Source: Pyxicephalus adspersus
Lineage: Eukaryota > Chordata > Amphibia > Anura > Pyxicephalidae
Direction: 5' to 3'
Assembly (NCBI RefSeq): GCF_032062135.1
Contig: NC_092859.1
Span: 64,477,295 to 64,541,294, forward strand
Length of the DNA stretch: 64,000 nt
The notes under the pieces are model-generated. The model saw only the letters and a program-made list of their open reading frames with translations, was not told the DNA's origin and did not search any database. Position numbers and translations under genes: made by a program. The stretch's first letter is position 1; each line of letters starts with the position of its first letter. Shown here one piece after another: positions 8,691 through 19,167 of the stretch.

Positions 8691-9123
8691 TATGAGATTG
8701 CCCGTAGCAACGTGGGGTGTTTCAAGCAGGAAACAGGGCCAGCAGGTTTTAAGTGCATCAAAGGTTTATTTCACTTAACACTATTTCCACACAAAACAGG
8801 CAAAATAAAACAAACAGCAAAAAGAAAGCCTGGCCACTTGGCCACTAACTCACTGTTAGTTCCCTTAACTAGCAATCCAGCCCAACCTAGTGTTGTTCAA
8901 GACTCTAAGGCCCTAACCATAAATCTTTTGCCAAAGTCTGTGTCTTTACTCACAGTCCACAGTCCACAGTCCACAGTCCACAGTCCTGGTACTTCAAACC
9001 CCACCTTCAGGTTAAAAGGAAAAGTGACTAAGCAGAAAAATACTCTGCATTTAACCTGTATCTGGGGCAAATGTACCTGTCGTCCTGGATGAAACCCTGT
9101 GATTTATTTGGCCAGCTGTTACA
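8691..9123 (-). repeat. Gmr1-like 5' LTR with internal 7-bp tandem repeat
   Basis: It is about 433 bp, with the same ends as the 3' LTR except that the terminal CA has become TA. It contains about four and a half ACAGTCC units at 8951-8984 that replace the block present in the 3' LTR. Sequence common to both includes GTTTCAAGCAGGAAACAGGG and CTGGTACTTCAAACCCCACC. Confidence 0.9.
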
Positions 9124-9289
9124 GTACTTTCATTTATAACATATACACAATTTAAGCTTATTTACCCTAAAAGGAATCCTAGGAAACTTTTGGTTCTAAT
9201 GATAACATAGTGATGTTTTTTTTGTTATTACTTTTAGCGTACTACACACTATATATATTTTTTTTGTAATGTGTCAGGAATTGTTATTA

Positions 9290-9775
9290 GATGACGTATG
9301 TACTTGGGGGCTAACAACATGCATGCTTCATACTGTCTAGGGGGAATACATTTGGGGGAGTCAGAAATGGAAAAGGATCTGGGGGTTCTGGTAGATCATA
9401 GACTTAATAACAGCATGCAATACCATGCTGCAATATCTAAAGCTAGTAAAGTACTTTCTTGTATTAAAAGAGGAACAGACTGCAGAGATGGAGTCATAAT
9501 CCTGCCCCTGTACAAAGCATTGGTAAGACCACGTCTGGATTATGCAGTCCAGTTTTGGGCACCAGTTCACAAAAAGGACACTTTGGAATTGGAGAGAGTG
9601 CAGAGAAGGGCAACTAAACTAATAAAAGGAATACAAGAGCTCAGCTATGAGGAGAGATTAGCTGAACTGAATCTATTCTCCCTTGAGAAGAGATGTTTAA
9701 GGGGGGATATGATCATCCTGTATAAATATATAAACGGTCCATATAACGGTATATATATACAATTTGTAATTCTGC
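9290..9775 (+). pseudogene. CR1-clade LINE RT C-terminal fragment
   Basis: The frame encodes MEKDLGVLVDHRLNNS, VRPRLDYAVQFWAPVHKKDT, LELERVQRRATKLIKG and LAELNLFSLEKRCLRGDMI. This is the well-known C-terminal end of CR1-type reverse transcriptases. Only about 160 codons are present, open until the sequence becomes AT-rich at about 9775. Upstream RT and endonuclease are absent, consistent with 5' truncation, and the 3' UTR is not recognisable. Diverged 34-bp direct repeats flank the fragment (9268-9302 and 9815-9849). Confidence 0.85.
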
Positions 9776-11106
9776 TTTTGTGCAATCTTTTTGTGCAAGG
9801 TATACTAAGGCATGCATGTGTCAAGAATTGTTGATCGATGATGTATGTATGCAGCAATCTTGCGCTGTGACACCACCAGCTCCGGGTTTATTGTTTTTTT
9901 TTTAATTTCATTTGCCCTTAACAGTACTAGTATCAGGACTTTATGTAGTTTTGTTCCTATAAATGATATGCATGTATAGATTGGAGAAATTCATATTTAT
10001 TCATATTTATTTTACGATGGTAAGCACGCCACCATTTAGCAAGCAAGTGTTCAAGCACTAATGTGTACCCCTCATGATACTAAAAGTGTAAAACCTGATT
10101 CTAGTGTAAGGTGTTTCTACAGACTTGTTAAAAAATAATAATACACTTTCTAACTTGGAACTAAATTCAGTGCTGGCATGCTGTGAGCATTGTGAATGCA
10201 CAGTAAATACAGAGGGGACGCAATCTGGTTGCTATCTTTAGAAAAACAGGACTTGTGTTTGTATATGAAGTGACTAGTTTGAGAAGTGTCCTTAATTTTT
10301 ATTTTATTTTAATATTCTGTACTTCTGAATATATGAAATTCAATGACATATGTGAAAGTAATTGAAAGAGATATTAAATCTGGATGACTATTTGATAGCA
10401 ATATATATACACACATATACATATATGTCCCTACTTTTTTTTTTTAGTAGAGCACTACTCTACTAATCTACTAAAATGGTTAAACCAACTCATCAATCTA
10501 CTGACACACATCAAGATTACGTTTCCTAATGTTTCTGATTTGCCTGTAAAATTCTGAAAAAAAATATTAACAATGCTTGTCAAACAAGACAAACATTTCT
10601 GATTTGCTGACTTTCTCTATTATGATTAAAATACAATGAGCAATTTTTTGTTAGTGTGACAGTTAGAAGGAACTAAGTCCTTTCTGTATAAACATTTTGT
10701 TTCAGCAAAAGATAAAACACTTCTATTTATATGCAGGTTTCACAGCAGTAATTAAAGTACTTTCAGTATTTCTCTGATATATTAAAAGCTTATAGTGTTT
10801 TCTGAAATGTTTTCTGTATATTAGTTAAAAGCAATTATAAACGCCATTATTTAGGTGCAATGCAATAAACAGCATGGGGGCTTTACTACACTTTCACATA
10901 TGACATTTTAAATTAGTTGCAGGAAACAGTAATCAGTATTACATACAAATCTTATATACAATGAAAAAAATGTCAATGTTTCAGGTAACTGCTGCCCCCT
11001 CACCCCCCCAACACCTTTATTTATACAATAATTTTTTTCCTCCCATAAACAACAACTAGTCAATCAACCTATTTTTCATTTTCCTGCACTTTTTACTTTC
11101 CCACAC
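9776..11106. other. AT-rich stretch with no gene seen
   Basis: No coding pattern, LTR or paired terminal repeat is apparent. There are short A/T runs and one C-rich patch near 10997-11015. Confidence 0.6.
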
Positions 11107-12082
11107 TTTTTTTTTTTTTCAAATCAAATTTTTATTGAAGGTTTTTACTTTTTTAAACAGTACAATAACAGTAAGGATAAAACAGTAAAATAAAATAAAA
11201 TAACAAAACAGATACAAAAGAAAACATTTTAAACAAAATGTAAGAAAGAAAAAAAAAAAAGTAACAACCAAAAGAGGTTCACAGTCAGAAACAATATATA
11301 TCTAATTAATTTGAGTTTCACATTAAAGTAAGAATATGTTTTTAAGCAATATAGGGTGGGTTATAGCACTTCATCCAACCACATTAGAAATAGTTGACCA
11401 TATGCGCCATTGATAATAACATTTTTTAGAAGTTGAATTACTATATGCAACGGCTTTTTCATGACAGTACTGTTAGTTGACTCTCTCTATCACTTCTAAA
11501 ACTGAAAGGGTAATGTTTTGGTTCCATTTACTCACTATTGTTAGTCTCGCAGCGATTAAAATATGAGAAATTACCACCCTGTGAGAGCTAGGGAAATGAT
11601 CTATTCCTATATTTAGTATGGCGAGTTCAGGGGAGATATTGAAGGTGCTACCGATAATTTTCTGTAACAAATTGGAGATTTCTAACCAAAATGAGTGATT
11701 TTTAGTACATTCCCAGAACATATGCAAATACGTTCCAATGTCCCAGCACCCTCGCCAACATAATGGAGAGTAGTTAGGGGTAAATTTTGCCAGTCTATAA
11801 AGGGTTCTGTACCATCATAAAAGCGTTTTTTGGTAACACTCCCAGTGGGATAAGCACTTAGTAAAGGAGATCATAGAAATAATGGCAGCTTTCCATTTAG
11901 GTAAAGTGATTGTACACTGCAGGTCTTTCTCCCATATAGAAAAAATTGGGAGTCTCTGCCATTTGTCTTTGGATTGTAAAAGGTTATAATAAATAGCGAT
12001 ACCCCGCATATGGGATATGGTACCTTGACAACAATGCCAGAATTTGGATGGTACCTTAATGGTAGTGAACGAAGAGGATTTT
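11107..12082 (-). mobile_element. L1-A, 3' part (Tx1/L1-type LINE)
   Basis: On the minus strand this is the C-terminal end of an L1-type ORF2 and its 3' UTR, ending at a T run (11107-11119) that is the A tail. Two frames remain: 12090-11815 (FWHCCQGTISHMRGI) and 11727-11473, which contains HMFWECTKNHSFW, the C-terminal zinc-like motif of L1 ORF2, and HILIAARLTIVSKW. It continues at 19168-20547: the words LWQLQHLL there and SFTTIKVPSKFW here join across the L1-B insertion. Confidence 0.8.
12072..12082. repeat. Target-site duplication of L1-B (left copy)
   Basis: AAGAGGATTTT occurs here and at 19168-19178, exactly flanking L1-B. The 11-bp length fits target-primed reverse transcription. Confidence 0.8.
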
Positions 12083-12523
12083 TGTTTCAATCAGTTTTAT
12101 TAAGTTTTTGGAAAAAAAAAAAGTATCAGGTTGACATAACAAAAAGAATCAGATATACAACACATCATAACAAACATAGCGTTGTAGGCTTCGAATTAAC
12201 TGACATATAATAATAACAGGGAGCTGCATATACCCCAAAAATATGACAAAAAAAAAACATAACAGTTCTAAAGGGATCATATAGCACATATTAAACCTGT
12301 ACAAGAACAGCTACATATCTGCTAGCGGAAGCATATGGCATAGGATGTAAACCAATATTCTTAAACAACAGATAAAATAAAAACAAAGACAGACACATAT
12401 AACAAATCAGTCCAGGGGAGAACGGGGGGATGGGAGGGGGGGAATGCCAAGCGATACAAAAATAAAGGGGATATATATTAACCCTCAATACCGGGGTTGT
12501 GATCCAGCCTGTAAGCCTGGACA

Positions 12524-13815
12524 CTAAATAAAATATGTACGGAATCGGGGAGATTCTTTAAACCAGTCCCAAATGGACCAGGTAATTCTAAATTGTTCCA
12601 TTCTATCATCATCCTCCGCGACTAACATCTCCATATGGCGGATTCTTTCAAGTTCGGAGACCCAATTGGCTAAAGAAGGAGCAGCAGATTGCTTCCACAA
12701 TCTCAGAATAGTGGCCCTTGCTGCCGTAAGAAAATGACGTAGGACCCCACCTTTGATGGTTTTGAGCGAACCCGGAACCATGGATAAAAGAACTATATTG
12801 GGAGTATTGGTTATGGTGAACCCATTGCTGTCGTTATACACCTGAATAATCGTGTCCCAAAATCGATATATAGGCGGACACTCCCACCATATATGAAGCA
12901 TCGTCCCCTTTTGTAAGTGGCATCGCCAACAACGATCAGATTTTGTGGGGGAGATTCTATGGAGATCCACAGGGCAATAATACCACCTGGATAGAATTTT
13001 GTAATTGACCTCTTGAGCTCTACAGGTTAAGGCCAACTTATGCGTTAGGGTAAATGATTTTTCCCAATCATCCTCAGTTATGAGTCCAGCCATTTCCCTC
13101 TCCCAATATCTAGTGTATATAGGTGCAGAGGGCTCAGAGTCCTGAGCAAGTAGCTCGTACAACCTGGACACAACATGAGAGGGGCGGTCAGGCGAGCCAA
13201 CCAACTGCTCAAAAGCTGTTAAACTTCTATATAGGAATGATAGGTCAGTAAATGAAGCTACAAATGATGACAGTTGCCTGTATGAAAGCCAAGAAAGCAG
13301 CTTGCTTCTGTTTGGGAGATCCAGGGAGGCCAGTGGGGGAACCTGTCCATTATGTAATATACTCCTAAGATGACGGCTGTCCGAGGCGGACCACGATAAA
13401 AATGTGGAGGTTCGCATTGCCGGGGCGAACGCTGGATTATCAAATAGCGATGTCATGGGTCCTGGATTCGAGGACAATTTGCCTGCTCTGGGGAGTATAT
13501 CCCAATTACGTAATAAATCCACTGTAAGTGGGAGTAGAGGGTGGGCCGGTTGTAGCAACGACCGGTCCACCCATGGCAGGGACCGGAGGCTAACTGGAGA
13601 TAGGCAATCTTCCAGCTGTACCCATTCCTTCATCTCCCTGTTGTGAAACCAGTCCATCAGACACACTAAAACCGATGCTCTATAATAGGAAATAACATCC
13701 GGAGCCCCTGCATCTCCTCTACTTTTGGCCTTGGACAGGGTACCAAATGCCAGTCTAGGGCGTTTCTGTTGCCATATAAATTTTAAAAATAACCTATGAA
13801 TTTTAACCAGCAGAG
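12524..13815 (-). pseudogene. L1-B ORF2 C-terminal domain
   Basis: This 380-codon open frame follows the RT domain. Landmarks are SLPWVDRSLLQP, TRYWEREMAGLITEDDWEKS and the Cys-His motif CWRCHLQKGTMLHIWWECPP, the C-terminal zinc-like region of L1/Tx1 ORF2 implicated in RNA binding. The chain ends FRTYFI with a stop at 12524, about 440 bp before the 3' end. A single-base loss near 13815 separates it from RT. Apart from that frameshift it is open. Confidence 0.85.
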
Positions 13816-14895
13816 AGGCAAGGAATCATATTTCTGAAGGTCAGATTGAAGTTTACTGTACATTGAGGAATAATTAAGGGAGAACAATTTGGAGGGATCC
13901 GATGGGACCATTATACCCAAATATTTAATGGCCTCAGAACAAATCCGGAAAGGCACATTAGAACACATAGTTGACATTTCAGAAGAGTCCAAGGTAACAT
14001 TAAGAATTTCGGATTTGGAATAATTGACCTTGAAATTACTATGTGTACCAAATTCAGCAAGTTCCTTCAGGATGGTAGGTATCGTGACATGAGGGGATGT
14101 TATATATATCAAGAGGTCATCTGCGTATAAAGAAATTTTATAATGTGTATCACCCACCTGGATCCCTTTTACATCTGGATTGTGGCGCAAGGCCACAGCC
14201 AAATGTTCCATGATTAAGGCATAAAGTAAAGGGGGGGGGGGGGGTGGCCGCCCCTGCCTCGTGCCGTTCTTGATTTGAAAAGAATCGGAAAGAGTGCCAT
14301 TAACCCGCACCCAAGCTCTGGGTGTAGAGTACAGTGCTGCAATTCTAGAAACCATGCAGGGTCCCATGCCCACCTGACGTAACACCGAGTACATAAACTG
14401 CCAACTAACCCTGTCAAAGGCGTTTTCAGCGTCTATTGACAGTAAGCATGCAGGGGTGCCTGAGGATTTAGCAAATCGGGTCAGCAGGAGAGTCTTAATA
14501 GTATTATCCCTGGCTTCCTTTCCATAAATAAACCCTGTTTGATCCTTATGGATCAATGATGGCATATGTGGGGACAACCTATTGGCAATCAATTTGGAAA
14601 ACATTTTTGCATCCACATTAATCAAAGATATAGGTCTATAATTAGAGCAAACCGTATGGTCTTTGCCAGGCTTGGGAAGAACCGTAATATGCGCTTCCAA
14701 ACTTTGTGAAGGGAACGGCGTATCAGCAGAAACGGAAGAAAACACTTTGGTCATGAAGGGGACAAGATTAGAAGCGCGGAGCTTATAGAATCGTGGAGTA
14801 AATCCATCTGGACCCGGGCTTTTTCCGGTCGGGGTGGCCTGCAGGGCAGCAGATACCTCCTCCTCTGTAAACGGCGATTCCAATTGAGAAATCAC
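13783..14895 (-). pseudogene. L1-B ORF2 reverse transcriptase, catalytic motif intact
   Basis: 370 open codons carry the L1 RT series: GKSPGPDGFTPRFYK, LPKPGKDHTVCSNYRPISLI, LSIDAENAFDRVSW, IKNGTRQG and ISLYADDLLIYI. The YADD active site is intact. The GCPLSP box after RQG is damaged: a run of 14 Gs (14231-14244) makes the residues read RPPPPPPLL. RT copies the RNA at the nicked target. The open stretch ends at the frameshift near 13815. Confidence 0.9.
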
Positions 14896-15129
14896 CTCTG
14901 AATTTAAAGTTGGAAGGGCTGTTTTAGTTAAGTATTCCTGTAGAGAGAAAGGAGTGGCTGGAGCAGGGCGTAGTTGATAGAGCTCTGCATAATATTTATA
15001 AAAAGTTTTCAGGATTTCTTTGGGGATAGATGTCAGCCTGCCATCAGAAGTGTGTATGGACAGGATATATGTGGTGGACGTGCGTGAGTGAAGACCCCTC
15101 GCCAGTAGTCTGCCACATTTATCCCCATA

Positions 15130-16049
15130 TTAGTAAATCAATTTACGGAAACGATCCCTGTGACGTTGGTGAGCCAAGTCGTACAGTTTCAAAAGATGGG
15201 TTCTAGCAGCCGTCAATTCTAAAAATACAGCAGGGGCCATGTTTTGTTTATGCAGGCGTTCCAGAGAATGGATTTTATCGGATGTACAAGCTATATCCTG
15301 TGCTCTGATCTTTTTAAGCCTAGTGCCTTGTTGTATTCGAACCCCTCGAACTACCGCTTTCATAGCCTCCCATTGCATAGGAAGGGGAGTGGGGTCCAAG
15401 GCGTGATCTCCAATAAAATTGGTTATCGCATCGAGAGTAGCCTTTGCGCAGAGAGAGTCTTTGAACAAAGAGTCATTACATCTCCATGTCCATGCTCTAG
15501 GGCCCAGATGGGGAATCTGAAATGAGAGGGACACTGAAGAGTGGTCGGACCAGGGGCAGGACTCTATAGAAGCACTAGGACACCAATCAAGTATGGAATG
15601 GCTCGCCAGGATATAGTCTATGCGAGAATACATATTGTGCGGGTGGGAGAAAAAGGTATAGTCTTTGGTATTGGGGTGCAGAATGCGCCACATATCCATT
15701 ATTCTAAAATCATGCAATTTAGAACGAAGGGAGTTCAATTTGGAATATGAGATCGGGGTTTTCCCAGATGAGGTATCTATGCGGGGATCCAAAACACAAT
15801 TAAAATCCCCACCCACAATAATAAATCCCTCGGCAAACCCTTTCAGTGACTCCAAATATTGAGAAAGGGCCATTGTGGGTTGGTGATTGGGAGCATAAAA
15901 AGAAGCCAATGTAAATTTCTTATCCCAGAGGGAAATTTTTAAGAACAAATACCTGCCCTGGGAATCAGAGCGAGAATCCAGAATCTGTACTGGTAGCGAT
16001 TTATGAAAAGCTATTGAAACTCCCTTAGTTCTAGACTCAGGATTGGAGC
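15130..16049 (-). pseudogene. L1-B ORF2 endonuclease, C-terminal half
   Basis: The frame from 15948 reads FTLASFYAPNHQ, IIVGGDFNCVLDP, YTFFSHPHNMYSRIDYILAS and CPWSDHSSVSLSF. These are the DxN, SRIDY and SDH motifs of an APE-type endonuclease. The preceding residues (SRTKGVSIAFHKS) continue up to 16049, where an LTR-type insertion splits the domain. A TAA at 15132-15130 ends the frame early; the downstream residues (YGDKCGRLLARG) continue in the same frame to RT. The enzyme nicks target DNA. Confidence 0.9.
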
Positions 16050-16054
16050 TATGG

Positions 16055-16779
16055 TGTTAGCACTGCAGGTCGTGCCGGCGCCACTGCTCCTAATCGCAGG
16101 CACGGGTGCCAGGTCCTATCTTTCAGGTAACCCACTACCTATGTTCCATGCCTGTGTTTCCTTCATGCTGAGACTTGCTCTGGTGTTTGAGCTGGCGTGT
16201 GTGTGTCTCTCCTAATCTATAAGTTAACACACACACGCCCTCTGTTTTCTACAGCCTATGGCTGGTTTCCTGCAAGTATTTAAAGGCACCTCCTACTACA
16301 GGAAGTTGCCTGAGCAATCTCTGGTTTACCCTGTGTAACTCTCAGTGCTAAGGTGTTTTCTCTGTTTTGCTTTGCTGTGTACNNNNNNNNNNNNNNNNNN
16401 NNNNNNNNNNNNNNNNNNNNNNNNNNNNNNNNNNNNNNNNNNNNNNNNNNNNNNNNNNNNNNNNNNNNNNNNNNNNNNNNNNNNNNNNNNNNNNNNNNNN
16501 NNNNNNNNNNNNNNNNNNNNNNNNNNNNNNNNNNNNNNNNNNNNNNNNNNNNNNNNNNNNNNNNNNNNNNNNNNNNNNNNNNNNNNNNNNNNNNNNNNNN
16601 NNNNNNNNNNNNNNNNNNNNNNNNNNNNNNNNNNNNNNNNNNNNNNNNNNNNNNNNNNNNNNNNNNNNNNNNNNNNNNNNNNNNNNNNNNNNNNNNNNNN
16701 NNNNNNNNNNNNNNNNNNNNNNNNNNNNNNNNNNATACCCAGTCAGTGTCACAGTGGGTCCACACCCGCTTGCATAACA
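16055..16779. mobile_element. LTR-type insertion inside the L1-B endonuclease (partly unsequenced)
   Basis: It begins TGTTAGCACTGCAGG and ends GCATAACA, a TG...CA element with TGTTA/TAACA ends, flanked by TATGG (16050-16054) and TATAG (16780-16784), a 5-bp duplication with one change. Removing it joins LPSLRNRYYPLWY to SSNPESRTKG in the endonuclease. It could be a solo LTR of about 725 bp or a shortened LTR element, since 352 bases are Ns. It contains TATTTAAAGGCACC near 16277, a possible promoter region. Confidence 0.7.
16383..16734. other. Assembly gap (352 Ns)
   Basis: The run of N lies entirely inside the LTR-type insertion. Open frames across it are artefacts. Confidence 0.99.
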
Positions 16780-16784
16780 TATAG

Positions 16785-16981
16785 TACCACAGGGGATAAT
16801 ATCGATTGCGGAGAGAGGGAAGTCTAGTGGAGTGAAAGTGGGTCTCCTGGAGGAGTAAGATATTCACCCGTGCTTTGTGTTGGGCATATAACAATTGAGA
16901 GCGTTTGTTCGGGCTATTAGGACCCTTCGAATTAAGGGTACGAATTTTCAAAGCATTCGCTGGGGTATGTACCGAGGACAT
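16785..16981 (-). pseudogene. L1-B ORF2 endonuclease, N-terminal part
   Basis: The frame starting at 16981 reads SPNKRSQLLYAQHKARVNIL and LLQETHFHSTRLPSLRNRYY. NSPNKR and LQETH are the N-terminal Asn- and Glu-bearing motifs of the L1 APE endonuclease. The canonical NVRGLNS start is altered to LNSKGPNS. The part ends at the LTR-type insertion. Confidence 0.85.
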
Positions 16982-17870
16982 TAGGGGGAGGGGGCACGGG
17001 AAGGGGCACCAGACAGGCGAGGCGGGCTAAAACCTCGACCGTGGGGTGAAAAATCTAAAGCCGGACCCCAAAGGTCCCAAATCGCTGCCCAAGAGGGCAG
17101 CAGGCCTATGTGGGGAAGTGTCTGCGAGCGGTGGGGGAGGCAAACAAGCTATCAGAAACAAACATACGGGTCCCGCCCGGGGGAACCCGCAAAACCATAA
17201 ATAATGTATAGAGTAAGAACAAACTCTTGGCAAGTTGCCCAATAAAACCAAGACCAACATAAAAATGAGCGAACCTTGGGCATGCGCCCAGAGTACTAAA
17301 CAGTCACAGAATCAAGATACCTAAGGCATAGGGCACATATGAAAAGACATCAACATAAGATAAACATTACACTGAGTTCCTGCCAAAATAGTCTAAGGGA
17401 ACCGGGATAAAACATCCCAGGGCCCATATTAGAGCCCTCCGGGGAGGCGAGAACAGTATAGTCCACGCATCCCCCAGCGGGCCCTAAACAAAATTAACAA
17501 ATCAACCACAGGATCTAAAGGACATTCAAGAATAGCAGGTCAGCTAACAGCAAAAACAGTGGCAACAAAAGCTAGAGAAATAACGCTCAACATAGCTACC
17601 AGTGCATGAAAAGTCCCACCGTGAAGAAAAAACTACTTGCACAGAGTCAAATATAATTCGACAATGCTTGGCGACACAGAAACATATAACTCCATTGAAA
17701 GTCATACTGATCTCCCGACCGGGCACGGCAGGTGATGTTAGTAGTAATTCAGTGATGTCTTGTAGCCTAAGAAACACAAAAAGGGTAGGATTGAAGATAA
17801 ATATTCCAAGAACAGTGATGAAGGTATCCTGAGATCCACTGAAAATTGATGGCGATGCCGATTCCGTTGG
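16982..17870 (-). other. Inter-ORF stretch of L1-B
   Basis: About 0.9 kb separates the ORF1 stop from the ORF2 start and shows no reading frame with L1 motifs. A long inter-ORF region is usual for Tx1-like elements. Confidence 0.6.
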
Positions 17871-18527
17871 CTAGGTTGCAGAGGAACGAGGGGAAGAAAG
17901 ATGGCCCGTGGAAGTGCTTGGATGACTATCAAGCGGAGGTCGTGGAGGAGCTTGCGATGGCGTTGGTTTACTGTTAAGGAGCAAGGTCGCCGTGGGCCAT
18001 TCAGGTAATATGACCTCAGGAAGATGTAGATCCCGTACAATATGGGGCAGGTCAGAGGGTTCGCGAAGAACCAGGGTTCTACCGCCAGATCTGATGATGA
18101 GATGGAAGGGAAATCCCCATCTATATGGGATGTTCCGTTCTCGAAGAACTGTCAAGAGTGGTTTAAGAGCCCTGCGGGGATCCAATGTATGCTTAGAGAA
18201 GTCAGGCAGCAGTTGTATCTGAGCCCCGGCGTATTCAATATTTGTAGATTCTCTGGCTTTTTTCATGATATCTTCCTTGGTCCTGTAAAAATGGATCCGG
18301 CAGATAACATCTCTAGGGCGTTGCGGATTTATGCTACGTGGGCCCAGCGTTCTGTGTATCCGATCAATCTCTATATCAACATCAGATGGGACAGCAAGAA
18401 GCTTAGCAAATATAGAGTAGGCAGCTGCGGGCAATTCTGAATTCGGCACGGTTTCAGGTAAACCCCGTATACGAATGTTATTCCGCCTGTTGCGGTTTTC
18501 AGCATCATCATGCAACAGATACAACAT
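17871..18527 (-). CDS. L1-B ORF1p, RRM and C-terminal domain (open, 218 codons)
   Basis: The frame begins in the end of a coiled coil (LYLLHDDAENRNRRNNIRI) and passes into IRIRGLPE, RIHRTLGPRSINPQRPRDVI and HFYRTKEDIMKKARE. This is the RNA-binding RRM of L1 ORF1p, in which the REKG-like loop is replaced by R-P-R-DVICRIHF. The C-terminal domain includes LKPLLTVLRERNIPYRWGFP. A proline/serine tail ends at 17871. ORF1p binds and chaperones L1 RNA as a trimer. The N-terminal coil lies just upstream in another frame, so the start given is only the first Met of the open stretch. Confidence 0.85.
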   Translation of the reverse strand: MLYLLHDDAENRNRRNNIRIRGLPETVPNSELPAAAYSIFAKLLAVPSDVDIEIDRIHRTLGPRSINPQRPRDVICRIHFYRTKEDIMKKARESTNIEYAGAQIQLLPDFSKHTLDPRRALKPLLTVLRERNIPYRWGFPFHLIIRSGGRTLVLREPSDLPHIVRDLHLPEVILPEWPTATLLLNSKPTPSQAPPRPPLDSHPSTSTGHLSSPRSSAT

Positions 18528-18548
18528 ATTAATTTGCGCTTCATGGCG

Positions 18549-19063
18549 TTACAAAATAGCCGCGTGAGATACTACTCGTGAAGAAAGATCAGCACATTGG
18601 GTTTGTAGAGCTGCGGTGGCACTAGCAACTTGTTGAACAGACTCACGTATGGCGTGGAACTCTGCCTTGCAGCTCGCTTCCAAGTGCCCTATACTGCGTT
18701 CTAAATCCTGCTTGGTGGGAAGGGCACGTAAGTGGGCCTTCCAGTCCCACTCCTCTACGGACTCTGTATTGGCTGGGCTTTGACTGAATGAAGCATCTAA
18801 AGAGGGTATCATGCAGGGGCTGGGAATGGGAGAATCAGGGTATACCTCTGGAGGAGTTGTGGAGGCATCTGGAGTTGATGCTGACCCGTCCTGCTGCAGT
18901 CCAGTCTCCAGCGGTGTGCACCGCGCCAAGGGTGCCTGCTCGTCGGGTGCCGTGAAAAATCGAGCCCCCAGCTTTGAGGCCTTTGCAGTGCTCTGGTGGA
19001 GGGATCGCCCCCTCCGGAGCGTCCCTTCTGAACCCCCTTCACTTTATGACCCATGAATGCCAA
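18549..19063 (-). pseudogene. L1-B ORF1p N-terminus and coiled coil, frameshifted
   Basis: 19063-18945 gives MGHKVKGVQKGRSGGGDPST in one frame. 18929-18549 gives WDWKAHLRALPTKQDLERSI and heptad-like residues (ESVQQVASATAALQTQCADL) in another. The two would form the basic N-terminus and the coiled coil of ORF1p. One frameshift lies near 18940 and a second break is present between this part and the RRM at 18549-18527. Confidence 0.75.
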
Positions 19064-19167
19064 AGAAAGAGGCGCAATAGCGCTTACACTACGGGGAACC
19101 CCCAGGGGGGATATGGAGCTCAGAAATCAGCGCCCTGCTCCGCTGACATCAGGCCACGCCCCCCACA

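Larger units (their letters stand above)
3996..9123 (-). mobile_element. Gmr1-like Ty3/gypsy LTR retrotransposon, full-length but decayed
   Basis: Two related LTRs (3996-4384 and 8691-9123) bound the element, with the 4-bp duplication GTAC at 3992-3995 and 9124-9127. Between them, reading the minus strand, come gag, protease, integrase, reverse transcriptase and RNase H, in that order. Integrase ahead of RT is the defining Gmr1 arrangement within Ty3/gypsy; ordinary gypsy elements have RT first. A purine tract lies next to the 3' LTR and a TGG-starting primer site next to the 5' LTR. Frameshifts in gag and RT, a stop before RNase H and a lost protease Asp show it cannot move by itself. Confidence 0.9.
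12083..19167 (-). mobile_element. L1-B, near full-length Tx1/L1-type LINE (7.1 kb)
   Basis: Read on the minus strand, a short 5' leader, ORF1 (about 19054-17871), an inter-ORF stretch of about 0.9 kb and ORF2 (16981-12524) are followed by a 3' UTR with AATAAA near the end. An 11-bp target duplication flanks it, inside the older L1-A. Damage is light: a frameshift in the ORF1 N-terminus, a 725-bp LTR-type insertion in the endonuclease, one stop at 15130, a G run in RT and one frameshift near 13815. It is the youngest L1 in the window by this measure. Confidence 0.9.

Noticed and set aside
9298..9834. A host gene of 178 codons
   Set aside because: The sequence is the C-terminal end of a CR1 reverse transcriptase.
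13404..13646. Plus-strand frames opposite L1-B ORF2
   Set aside because: Shadows of the minus-strand ORF2 C-terminal domain.
16280..16981. A 233-codon frame and overlapping frames across the N run
   Set aside because: Most of each frame is unknown bases; only the L1 endonuclease end at 16785-16981 is supported.
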